Positions 54,969 through 64,000 of a stretch of 64,000 nucleotides of DNA are shown here, one piece after another. The stretch covers positions 105,522,975 to 105,586,974 of the forward strand of contig CM061229.1 of the NCBI GenBank assembly GCA_030844895.1. The letters are read 5' to 3'. Each line of letters opens with the position of its first letter. The stretch's first letter is position 1. Made by a program: the position numbers and the translations under genes. Source of the DNA: Ambrosia x helenae (lineage: Eukaryota; Streptophyta; Magnoliopsida; Asterales; Asteraceae). The notes beneath the pieces are model-generated. The model did no database searches. It was not told where the DNA came from and saw only the letters and a list, made by a program, of their open reading frames with translations.

Positions 54969-56130
54969 CTCTTCCAATGCTTTTCCAAGAAACTTTGCCG
55001 TTTCTTCTCTCTCTTGCTTCATTCGGGTAAAAAGTCGTTGCTCGATGTGATCACTGAGATTAGTTCTTGGCAAATCTTTTGCTCCCACAACAGTTTTTGG
55101 TAACGAGATTCTTGTTCCGTTTTCTATTTCTTTTAAGCAACATTTTGGACAAACATATTCGGCTTTCCCTTCTAAATCTGTTTCGTCGTTGTATAGACCA
55201 CAAATCCTATGCTGCCATTGTTGACATGTATCACATTGCACCCACTGCAGGAAACCAACAGTCAATTAAGACTGTAAGTAAATAAATAAATATTCAAAAT
55301 GGAAAACAAAAGGTTAATTTACCGAGTCCTCTACTTCCTCATCATTCATTGCTAGCTTAAGTATGGCTTTCGAAACAGAACCAGCACGTGTTTTAACAGA
55401 TGACCCGCGAGATCCTTTATAGCATCTCATACAAATGCACTGCTGTGTTTTGGTGTCCTCGTCTGTTGTTGACTGATAATATTTAACATTTTGCTTGATC
55501 CGCGAGTCACAAGATGAGCAATACACGGGTGTGGAGGCCAGCAAAAGCTTATTATTGCAGCATAACTGGCATAGGTTTTGACTTTCTGAAGGTGTTGTGC
55601 TTTCTGATGTGTCCTGCATAAAATAAAACATACATATATTAGGATTCTCTGCTGTTTTGGATGGTTCATTTCACCCATTTACTTATTTATGGATTGAGTT
55701 TTAAAGTCCTTAAAAGTTATGCAGACCTGTTTTGTAAATAGATTTGGAATATGTTTAAGTTTGTAATAATATTGTTTCTTTAATCATAACTAATGAGTTT
55801 ACTATGTTCAATAGATGAGAAAACTTTGCAAGCCCAGCCCATTTTGACCCGAACTAAATTGCCACAGAAATTCTGTTATCGTGTGCAGAATCCAATTTCC
55901 AGATGGCATATATGCTACGAATCGATAAATAGTATAGTATTGCATTGCATTTTCAAGTGATGTATAAAGTATGAACCTTTTTCGGTTGGATAAAACTTGA
56001 CAAATGTTCTTTGATTTCAGCAGCAGTCAAAGAATCAGTCAATGAGGCACTCGGTTTCTTAATATTCATAGATCCCAAACCTTCAACAGAATCAGCCATT
56101 GTGGAACTTGATTTCTCAATATTCATGATC
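54969..56130 (-). pseudogene. Inverted partial copy of the HAC-type gene
   Basis: Exons on the minus strand are a 5'-cut one ending at 55979, then 55613-55323 (Cys-rich SESQNLCQLCCNNKLLLAS part), then 55244-54969 (PHD-like WVQCDTCQQWQHRICGLYND). Splice sites match those of the plus-strand gene. It has no start codon and no HAT domain, so it cannot make the full enzyme, but its transcript would be antisense to the main copy. Confidence 0.88.
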
Positions 56131-56279
56131 ACTGGAACCCTGCTGATAATAATAATAATGTTGCAGATGGGTTTGTTAATAACTTGTTAGTTCTTTAATC
56201 TTGTTTCGTGTTTTTTGGGTTTTTGTTATTTTATGTCCTAAACTTATTGTGCTAATGCTGTTGTTGTTTGTTTTTGTAG

Positions 56280-59200
56280 TACGAACGAGATCATGAACAC
56301 GTGGAATAACCTTGCAACTAATTACTTAAACGACCCGCTTCTGACTTCGGTTCCTTGGTCGCAGCCGAATAACGGGTTCGCGAATTCGGTTGAGAGTCCG
56401 ATGGTGAGGATGCCTGCCTTATGTTTCTGTATAAATTTTTACTTAACGGTTTGGATATCACTACAAGGAAGTCCACCTTTAGCGGCAGCAAGACCTTTAG
56501 CGGCGACGGCTGCCGCTAAAAGTCCTGCCAGCTTTAGTCTGTCGCTATTGCTCCTGTTGCCGCTAAAGGTGTAGCCGCTAAAAGTAATTATCTACGTGGC
56601 ATTATCTTTTAACTTTATTTTTTTTCCACGTGGCATGCCACGTGGCAGATTTCAAAACCAGTTGTATATATGTTGATAAACGTATAGATGAATTTTTTTT
56701 CCACGTGGCATGCCACTGGCCAGTTGCATGTTTTGGATATGTATAAACAGTTTTGGATATATTAATATATAATATAATGACATACACGTGCATTATGCAG
56801 TTTTAGTATTTCTCAACGTTTTTTTTTGTTCTAAATGAACGCTTTAATATGCTTCTATATATAGGGGTGTTGTTTTTAGAATCGATATTATAGTTCTCAA
56901 CATAATGGTGGGTCTAAAACGAACACACCGTGTTGATTTTATAACCAGTAATATGTAAAGAGTTGCGAGAACCGCATGTACCTAGTTCTTTGAGTTGATA
57001 CATAATTTAGATCAATGCACTATGTACGAGTGTATGATCTAGTTCTCGCAATTCTCAACATATTACTGATTTTGATACCCTTATAAGATTTGAACTGCTT
57101 GTATATGTTGAAATTTTATTATAATAGGGATATGGTGTCCTAAAGTTAAATCAGGGATATGTTCCCATTATGCCTAACAACCAGTCCTATCCACAATGTT
57201 TTGGAGGTATGTTCTGCTGCTGGTCTTTATTCAGTTTTTTTGCATGCATTTTAATCTACATAAACTGTTTCTGCAGAATCTTCAATCAACAATGTTCCTA
57301 GCACTAATTTGCAATACGTTGCTCACTCATCAGCTCAAAACTTTCATCAACCCAAACCTTGTCCTCAGACTTCATATTATTCGAGCTTTCAGCCAGCATC
57401 AGCTAATAGTGTGCAGCCGACTACTTTTGGCATGCCATCTAGAAAAAGAAAATTTAATTTTGGGGCCCCCGGGAATGAATCTTGGAGTCGAATTATGGGA
57501 TCTAGAAAAAGAAATTATCCGTTGGGGTCGCCAAATAATAATTATGAATCTTGGGTTGGCGATGGTTCAATGCAGGGTCGACCGCTTGTTGCTACAGAAA
57601 ATGGTTTAAATTACAATATTTGCGGTCCGACTACTTTTGGCATGCCATCTAGAAAAAGAAAAGCTAATTTTGGGGCCCCCGGGAATGAATCTCGGAGTGG
57701 AATTATGGGATCTAGAAAAAGAAATTATCCATTGGGGTCGCCAAATAATAATTATGAATCTTGGGTTGGCGATGGTTCTTTAATGGATGTTGTACTAAAT
57801 AAAACTTCTCAACCGATTGATGATCTGCCGCCTTTGCAACAATCGCCAAGTATTGAAGATGCCTTAGGCTCTAATGCCATGGGAAATCGGCTTGATGGAA
57901 AGGATGAATCAAGTCAACTAGGCTCTAATGGTGAAGATGCCATAAATCCTCTTATGTATGTGTACACTAGCTTTATGAGATCCTATGCTGCTAGAAAGAA
58001 TGCCATGCCTAATGGTGAAGATGCTTTGAGCCCAAATGTTAACAAGGTACCGCCAGCGATGAGCTGTGAAGAAGAAGTATTATGTGAGTTTAACTCGACT
58101 TTTGATGATTATGAGTCCGTTTGGGAGTCTATGAAATCTATGGAACCGATTGTTTTGGAACCTGAGAAGACAACCATTCAGATGACATCGGTTGATCATA
58201 ACGGGTCAGAGATGGAGGCAACTAATATTAAGGAACCGAGTGTCTATTTGGCTGATCCGTTTGAAGATAATGGGTCTGGTTCGGGATCTATGAATATTGA
58301 GAAACCAAGTTCCACAATGGCTGATTCTGTTGAAGATAACGGGTTAGGTTTGGGATCTAGTAATATTAAGAAACCGAGTATCTCATTGACTGATTCTTTG
58401 ACTGCTGCTGAAATCAAAGAACATTTGTCAAGTTTTATCCAACCGAAAAAGGTTCATACTTTATACATCACTTGAAAATGCAATGCAATACTATACTATT
58501 TATCGATTCGTAGCATATATGCCATCTGGAAATTGGATTCTGCACACGATAACAGAATTTCTGTGGCAATTTAGTTCGGGTCAAAATGGGCTGGGCTTGC
58601 AAAGTTTTCTCATCTATTGAACATAGTAAACTCATTAGTTATGATTAAAGAAACAATATTATTACAAACTTACAACATATTCCAACTCTATTTACAAAAC
58701 AGGTCTGCATAACTTTTAAGGACTTTAAAACTCAACCCATAAATAAGTAAATGGGTGAAATGAACCATCCAAAACAGCAGAGAATCCTAATATATGTATG
58801 TTTTATTTTATGCAGGACACATCAGAAAGCACAACACCTTCAGAAAGTCAAAACCTATGCCAGTTATGCTGCAATAATAAGCTTTTGCTGGCCTCCACAC
58901 CCGTGTATTGCTCATCTTGTGACTCGCGGATCAAGCAAAATGTTAAATATTATCAGTCAACTGACGCGGACACCAAAACACAGCAGTGCATTTGTATGAG
59001 ATGCTTTAAAGGATCTCGCGGGTCATCTGTTAAAACACGTGCTGGTTCTGTTTCGAAAGCCATACTTAAGCTAGCAATGAACGATGAGGAAGTAGAGGAC
59101 TCGGTAAATTAACCTTTTGTTTTCCATTTTGAATATTTATTTATTTACTTACAGTCTTAATTGACTGTTGGTTTCCTGCAGTGGGTGCAATGTGATACAT

Positions 59201-60903
59201 GTCAACAATGGCAGCATAGGATTTGTGGTCTATACAATGACAAAACAGATTTAGAAGGGAAAGCCGAATATGTTTGTCCAAAATGTTGCTTAAAAGAAAC
59301 AGAAAACGGAACAAGAATCTCGTTACCAAAAACTGTTGTGGGAGCAAAAGATTTGCCAAGAACTAATCTCAGTGATCACATCGAGCAACGACTTTTTACC
59401 CGAATGAAGCAAGAGAGAGAAGAAACGGCAAAGTTTCTTGGAAAAGCATTGGAAGAGGTAAGAAAATAGTTTATTCTGTGCTTTTTTTTTTTTTTTGAAC
59501 AGCAAAAACTTCTATATATATATATAGAGAGAGAGAGCCCAGCAAGAGAAAGCAGAAAAAACAAGCCTACACAGAGGGCGATTACAGCAGCTCGATAACA
59601 TCAAAAGAGGACCAATTTTCCCAGGAAAGGGAGGTTCTATTCGCACGTTGGGTGATCCACATACAGGCGTCTTCCTCCCCAATTTGCGCCTTTTGGATGT
59701 CAATCCTGATACATTTTGCTGAGAACTGCACATCCGAATCATTCGCCCAGCTCCAAACATCATTTTCTTTGCTCAACCTCACCGAAGATAACCGGCCCAT
59801 TAATGTACTGATCTGGGCCCATTCATTGTTTGGCCCCATACGAATCTGCTCCCAACCTGTATAACTCCGGAAACGGTTCAGACAACTAAAATACAAAATT
59901 TTCTGTTACTAATATTTTATAATTTTGTGATAGGTACCGGTAGCAGAAGATCTTGTTGTTAGAGTAGTGGTTTCTGTTGACAAAGAGTTGGAAGTGAAGA
60001 AGGAGTTTAGAGATATATTTCATGGCCAATATTATCCAGAAAAAAATGAGTACAGATCAAAAGTAAGCGTAATTCTATGCGTAATGTGTTAATTTAGAGA
60101 TATATTGAAGTATTATAAATTAGACATCTAATGCTTTCATTTGTTTCTTTGCAAACAGTTAATCCTTTTATTCCAGAAAATAGGAGGTGTGGATGTATGT
60201 CTCTTTGGAATGTATGTCCAAGAGTTCGGATCAGAGTGTAACGGGCCAAACAACCGATGTGTTTATATATCATACATTGATTCAATCAAGTACTTTCAGC
60301 CCGAAAGAAAAACTGCAAGTGGAGAACCTCTGCGCACCTTCATTTATCATGAAATTATGGTATTTTCCTTTCTTTTTCTTTTAATCTGTTTAATTACCAT
60401 TGTCTGCGATAGTGACTTATGTTTTGTTATATTCAGATTGGGTACCTGGAACATTGCAAGAAAAGAGGTTTTGCATCTTGTTATATATGGTCCTGTCCTC
60501 TTGTAAAAGGCGAAGATTATATTTTTTACTGCCATCCCAAGACTCAGAAGACTCCAGAGAAGACTAAGCTACGCCAGTGGTATGCAAAGTTATTATTGTT
60601 TAGCGACAACCCGTTCGGGAAAACTATTTGTTTGATGGTTTTAATATGTTTTATGTTCATAATCTTACGTGAGGTTGTTTATCATGAAGGTACAAGTTAA
60701 TGATCAAGAAAGCCATGGAAGATGGAATTGTGGTCGACCAGACCAATTTATACAACGAATTTTTCAGTACTCCATCAAACACTAAGATAAGTGCAGCACG
60801 TTTGCCGAATTTTGATGGTGATTGTTGGTCGGATGCTGCTGTAAATATAAGCAAGGAGCTTGAAAATGAAGAAAGCTTAGGAGGAAAATTGGGTATGAAG
60901 TAA
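56280..60903 (+). CDS. HAC1-like: HAC-type (CBP/p300-like) histone acetyltransferase, truncated
   Basis: My splice model uses exons 56280-56403 (ATG at 56293), 57128-57206, 57277-58451, 58816-59103, 59182-59457, 59934-60062, 60159-60359, 60437-60579 and 60690 onward. All introns are GT-AG and the phases agree. The frame stays open for 871 codons to a TAA at 60901-60903. Domains: a low-complexity N-terminus with a duplicated block (TTFGMPSRKRK, two copies) that could hold nuclear signals; a Cys-rich region; a PHD-type finger (VQCDTCQQWQHRICGLY ... CPKCC); then the KAT11 domain (LFGMYVQEFGSECNGPNNR, FIYHEIMIGYLEHCKKRGF, YIWSCPLVKGEDYIFYCHP). Plant HAC proteins acetylate histones and act as co-activators. 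The TAZ fingers are absent and the stop lies inside the HAT region, so activity is doubtful. Confidence 0.8.
56460..56750 (+). mobile_element. CACTA-like terminus in the second HAC intron
   Basis: CACTACAAGGAAGTCC is followed by several TTTAGCGGC / GCCGCTAAA motifs in both orientations, the pattern of CACTA subterminal repeats. GGTTTGGATAT before it and GTTTTGGATAT after it (about 56747) may mark the ends of the insert. No matching right terminus. Confidence 0.55.
56626..56645. promoter_or_regulatory. 20-bp perfect palindrome with two G-boxes
   Basis: CCACGTGGCATGCCACGTGG contains CACGTG twice. A diverged copy (CCACGTGGCATGCCACTGG) lies near 56701. It is in an intron and probably part of a repeat, so a regulatory role is only possible. 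Confidence 0.5.
57415..57790 (+). repeat. Tandem duplication inside a HAC exon
   Basis: Bases near 57417-57570 and 57630-57782 are near-identical. Both encode PTTFGMPSRKRK, NFGAPGNES, IMGSRKRNYPLGSP and NNNYESWVGDGS. The duplication keeps the reading frame and doubles two basic clusters. Confidence 0.92.
58290..59822 (+). repeat. Right arm of the large inverted repeat
   Basis: Inverted counterpart of 54596-56130. It contains the 3' end of exon 3, the Cys-rich exon, the PHD exon and the LINE-containing intron. Confidence 0.92.
59482..59895 (-). mobile_element. LINE 3' fragment in a HAC intron
   Basis: A T run at 59482-59494 is the inverted poly(A). The minus-strand frame includes NDVWSWANDSDVQFSAKCIR and FRSYTGWEQIRMGPNNEWAQ. 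It is a little longer than the copy at 54620-54950, so this side preserves the original left end. The intron still splices in the model above. Confidence 0.65.
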
Positions 60904-61578
60904 CGTACTAACCTAATCTTGATCGCCAAAGGACAAGCAAGCCACACAAAGGATGCATTAGTGATGCACAATGTAAATACTTTTGAAGAATTTTAATAGT
61001 TTTTATACAACCATTCTTTCTTTCTTTTTGACATAAGTTTCCTGTGTTTGTCACAGCTTGGTGAATTACTCGTGCAAGACAAGGAAAACTATATGATTGT
61101 CCGGTTTCAGCACACGTGCACTTCTTGCAATGAAGTAATATTATCTGGAAGTAGATGGTTTTGCAACCAATGCAACAAGATTAAGTTATGTTCAAGGTGA
61201 AGTTATATCCATTTTTATAATTTAGTTTTTTTTCGCATCTTATATTATTCATCATTCTCACATTGATTTTTAATTGCCAGATGTGTTTCCCCGAGCAGAA
61301 CGCACAAATGCGGTTCTTGTAAAGATAAACCGCTCTCTGAGGTGAGTCACATTACAAAACAACACAATCAGTTGTCATATATAGTCTTATTTAATATATT
61401 TGTTTACAGGATGTGCTGGGCTATATACCCCATGATACCAAGGATATAGACGATGTTCTTGTGAATAAATTGTTCGAGAAACGTGATGATTTCCTAAACA
61501 AGTGCCAGAATTCTCTATACCAGTTTGATACACTTGGGTATGCCAAATATTCCTCTATGATGATCCTATATCATTATA
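60904..61578 (+). pseudogene. Remainder of the HAC-type gene after the stop
   Basis: The frame goes on after the TAA with LILIAKGQASHTKDALVMHN, then exons 61057-61196 (LGELLVQDKENYMIVRFQH, CTSCNEVI, CNQCNK), 61281-61341 (CVSPSRTHKCGSCKD) and 61410 onward (DVLGYIPHDTKDIDDVL, YQFDTLGYAKYSSMMILYHY). These match the ZZ-finger region and following helix of plant HAC proteins. Sequence similarity ends at about 61578, where an inverted repeat begins; the second ZZ and the TAZ2 finger are missing. Confidence 0.8.
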
Positions 61579-61584
61579 GGCAAG

Positions 61585-61960
61585 AGTAATTCACCAAGCT
61601 GTGACCATAAACTTATGTGAAAAAGAAAGAAAGAAAGATTGGTTGTATAAAAACTATAAAAATACTTTTAAAGTATTTACATTGTGCATCACTAGAGCAT
61701 CCTTCGTGTGGCTTTCTTGTCCTTTGGCGACCAAGATTCGGTTAGTACGTGACTTAGTACCCAATTTTCCTTCGGAACTTTCTTCGTTTTCAAGTTCCAT
61801 GCTTATATTTACAGCAACGTCCGACCAACAATCACCATCAAAATTCGGCAAATGTGCTGCGCTTATCTTAGTGTTTGATGGAGTGAAAAATTCGTTGTAT
61901 AAATTAGTCTGGTTGACCACAAATCCATCTTTCATTGCTTTCTTGATCATTAACTTGTAT
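61585..61960 (-). pseudogene. Inverted second copy of the HAC KAT11 exon
   Basis: The minus strand matches 60690-61070 at roughly 92% by eye, including the intron and the start of the next exon. It reads LIKKAMKDGFVVNQTNLYNE-like residues, then LPNFDGDCWSDVAVNIS, and has TCA where the main copy has the premature TAA. So the lesion at 60901 is private to the main copy. The divergence is greater than for the other inverted repeat, so the two events or sources differ. Confidence 0.85.
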
Positions 61961-63014
61961 ATTTACCGTGATTTAACTTCTTGTTATTTTTTGACCCAAC
62001 AATCAATGGTTTGTGATGTTTTTTCATTAGAAAAAAAAAGTCCACTGCTATTATTATGCCATTCATATTTTCCCCAGATTGGGCGAAAACTTTAATCATA
62101 CTTAACAACGTAAGTATGAGAAATCAATTGTTCATATAAAAGGATTAATATGGGGGTAATCACAGAAGTACAGAAGTGTGGGTGTGTGTTAGTTTTTATG
62201 TATAGAGTGTGTGGATGAGATGGGGTGTGCGTGTGTTGTTAAATGGGTGGGGTGCCATGGGGCACATGGCACTCATGCCATGTGTCCCCATGGTGACTAA
62301 CCCATTAATCATGGGTGTGGGTTCGGGTTTGCAACGGTTTTTGGCCTGGCGTTGTAACGTACATACATGTATAATATTATTTTCCTTGTCAAAATAATAG
62401 TTAACTCACTGGTTTCGGTTTCGTATTTAAATATATTATTTGCATTTATTATTATATTTCTATTAAATTAAATTGTTAAATTAAAAAAAATACGGTTTTT
62501 AAATCGGGTTGAGTTGAACCAGTGGACTATCTAGACTATAGCATGAGCCGAACCAAACAACCGATTCATTTGGTTAAAAAAGAGCACAAACTCGTTTGAA
62601 TAAAATATATTAAAAAAAAACTAGTTCAGTTTTTAAACCGGTTTAGTTTGAGACCAAGCTGAATTTTGTACACATCTAACAGTCAAACAAGAGCAGGTCC
62701 GATTAGAGGTGTACAAACGAGGCATTTTTAACCAAACTAGTTCGGGTTGTTAACCAAATCGGTCTTGTCAACTTTGGTCAAAACAATTTTGAGGGGAAAC
62801 CGGTACATGTCATAATCTGGTTTGGGTCAAAATTATACGAACCCATTTCAAATCGTATAGGTTGGGTTAAAATAGGTTTGGCTCATAAAACGATACCAAA
62901 AGGCCAAAACCACCAATAAAAAAATATTATTTTTTGAGTTGGGTTAAAACCGGTTTGGATGACGAGAGTGGAAACTGCTACACAAATTGGCAGTTATGAT
63001 CGGTTGGCTCAAAC
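61961..63014. other. Unassigned spacer with AACCGGTTT-like motifs
   Basis: No coding frame with recognisable motifs. The part 62490-62960 repeats AACCGGTTT/GGTTTG pieces in varied order. A TG-rich segment lies near 62170-62330. Confidence 0.45.
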
Positions 63015-64000
63015 TGTCACACCCTCAAATTTCCACATGCGGGGTTTTACCGCGAGGCGCGTGACACACCAGGATCCAAGCCAACGGTCACAATAAACGA
63101 CATCTATATGATAAGAAAACAACGTAAACTACCATTGAGTTTCAAAAACCGTTCTAACACAGCGGAAGCAAAATGTATTATTACAACTTAAAAGTAAAAC
63201 TCAAAGTCTGAAATGTTTAACAAAACATGCATATGATCCCTAGACGCCGTGAGACTCCGTGCGCCTATACTCAATGCTGCTACCTTAGCGACCTGAGAAA
63301 ACATGCCAAAAAGACGTCAACATATAATGCTGGTGAGTTCACAGGTTTTAAGTTCGTAAACGTTTTCATGTGTAAAGCAATTCCTCATAAAGTTCCAAGT
63401 GTGCAAAAGTTCCAAGTAAATTACAAACGTTCCCTTACTACTACGACTATGTTGCTAAAACCATTACTGACAAACGTTGCTCAAGTTGCTGCCCATGTGT
63501 CAAGTGTCAAGTGTCAAGTAGAGACAATATGCACCCGCCCGGCTCCCAGCCGTCAGGTGGGGTTCGTCACACCCGATAGATCTATCCACATTTCCCCCGT
63601 TGTGCCCCGCACATTCATGGTTTCAATAGGGACTTAGGTTTCGTCGTATAGTAAATAAGTGCCAAGCGCAAGTGTCAAATGCCAAACATCAATGTTTAAA
63701 AGTGTCAAGTGCTAATGTTTAAATATGCCAAGTGCCAAACGTGTCACGTTTCTTAAAAGAGTCACATTCCCAAAAGGCGTCATGTTTCTAAAAGCGTTGC
63801 GTTTCAAAAGTGTTGTGTTTCAAAAGCGTCGTGTTTCAAAAGCGTTGCGTTTCAAAAGCGTTATGTTTCCAAAAGTGGTAAGTTTCATAAGAGTTGCGTT
63901 TTCGAATCATATACGTTGCATTGCTAAAACGTGTGGCATGCTTCTCCCCCGAGAGAAAAGAGTATAAAAGAGGGGCCGTGAAACTCACCTTAGAGTGCGT
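63015..64000. repeat. LTR of another gypsy-type element, partial at right edge
   Basis: Starts TGTCACACCCTCAAATTTCC after CAAAC. The beginning, the AT-rich and CACCCG-rich parts and the tandem arrays resemble other LTRs in the window, but the sequence is not the same family. The end lies outside the window, so orientation and length are unknown. Confidence 0.6.
63655..63910. repeat. Short tandem repeats inside the partial LTR
   Basis: First AAGTGTCAAGTGC-type units, then about ten units of 16-17 bp based on GTTTCAAAAGCGTTGC. Confidence 0.85.

Larger units (their letters stand above)
54596..56130 (-). repeat. Left arm of a large inverted repeat (inverted HAC exons)
   Basis: Matches 59822-58290 in reverse, at about 98% by eye, including exons, introns and a LINE piece in one intron. 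The spacer between the arms is 2.16 kb. The match ends at AATGGGCCCAGATCAG on the outside and near AATATTGAGAAA on the inside. Confidence 0.92.

Noticed and set aside
63227..63967. Two frames in the last kilobase
   Set aside because: They lie inside an LTR, and the second one is made of 16-17-bp tandem repeats.

Overview
This window looks like repeat-dominated nuclear DNA of a flowering plant. The base composition, the GT-AG introns, the CBP/p300-type HAC acetyltransferase and ICME-type methylesterase remnants, and the plant lineages of LTR retrotransposons all point to a eudicot. My guess is Asteraceae, from the general look of the retroelement proteins; I cannot prove that without a search. 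No bacterial, organellar or viral genome segment is evident. Element lineage names below are inferences from motifs and architecture. Layout: (1) 1-9179, minus strand: a Sirevirus-like Ty1/copia element that runs off the left edge. It has an LTR, a Met-tRNA primer site, a gag with three zinc knuckles, a pol broken by one frameshift, and an open third (env-like) frame. A 195-bp foldback made from the 3' end of pol separates pol from the third frame. Its LTR sits inside a second, broken copia element (9180-10551). (2) 11465-21041, plus strand: a 5'-truncated Ty3/gypsy element of Tat type with two RNase H domains. It also carries a five-exon gene on the opposite strand, with its own TATA box, plus three sets of tandem repeats and a 3' LTR. 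(3) 21154-35228: a three-level nest, each level with a perfect 5-bp target duplication. A decayed chromovirus (CCATA) contains a solo LTR (ACATG), which contains a young LTR element without coding capacity (TTACT). (4) 35229-42765: a CACTA terminus, a roughly 62-bp satellite, a scrap of non-LTR element, MITEs and a hAT-like element. (5) 42766-50380: an isoprenylcysteine methylesterase (ICME-like) pseudogene. Its last intron holds a Reina-like chromovirus with 218-bp LTRs, and that element carries two hAT-like MITEs with 8-bp duplications. (6) 50800-52830: a GGT-rich minisatellite and a mosaic LTR that contains a tRNA-like Pol III promoter. (7) 53140-54595: the 3' part of a non-LTR element ending in poly(A), with a possible restriction-like endonuclease. 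(8) 54596-61960: a HAC-type histone acetyltransferase gene flanked by inverted copies of its own exons. Its splice model stays open for 871 codons, up to a premature stop in the acetyltransferase domain. (9) 63015-64000: the start of another LTR. Almost all coding sequence belongs to mobile elements. The host-gene content is one truncated HAC-like gene and one ICME-like pseudogene. The strongest leads are the HAC palindrome, the spliced antisense gene of the Tat element, the pol foldback, and the tRNA-like promoters inside LTRs.
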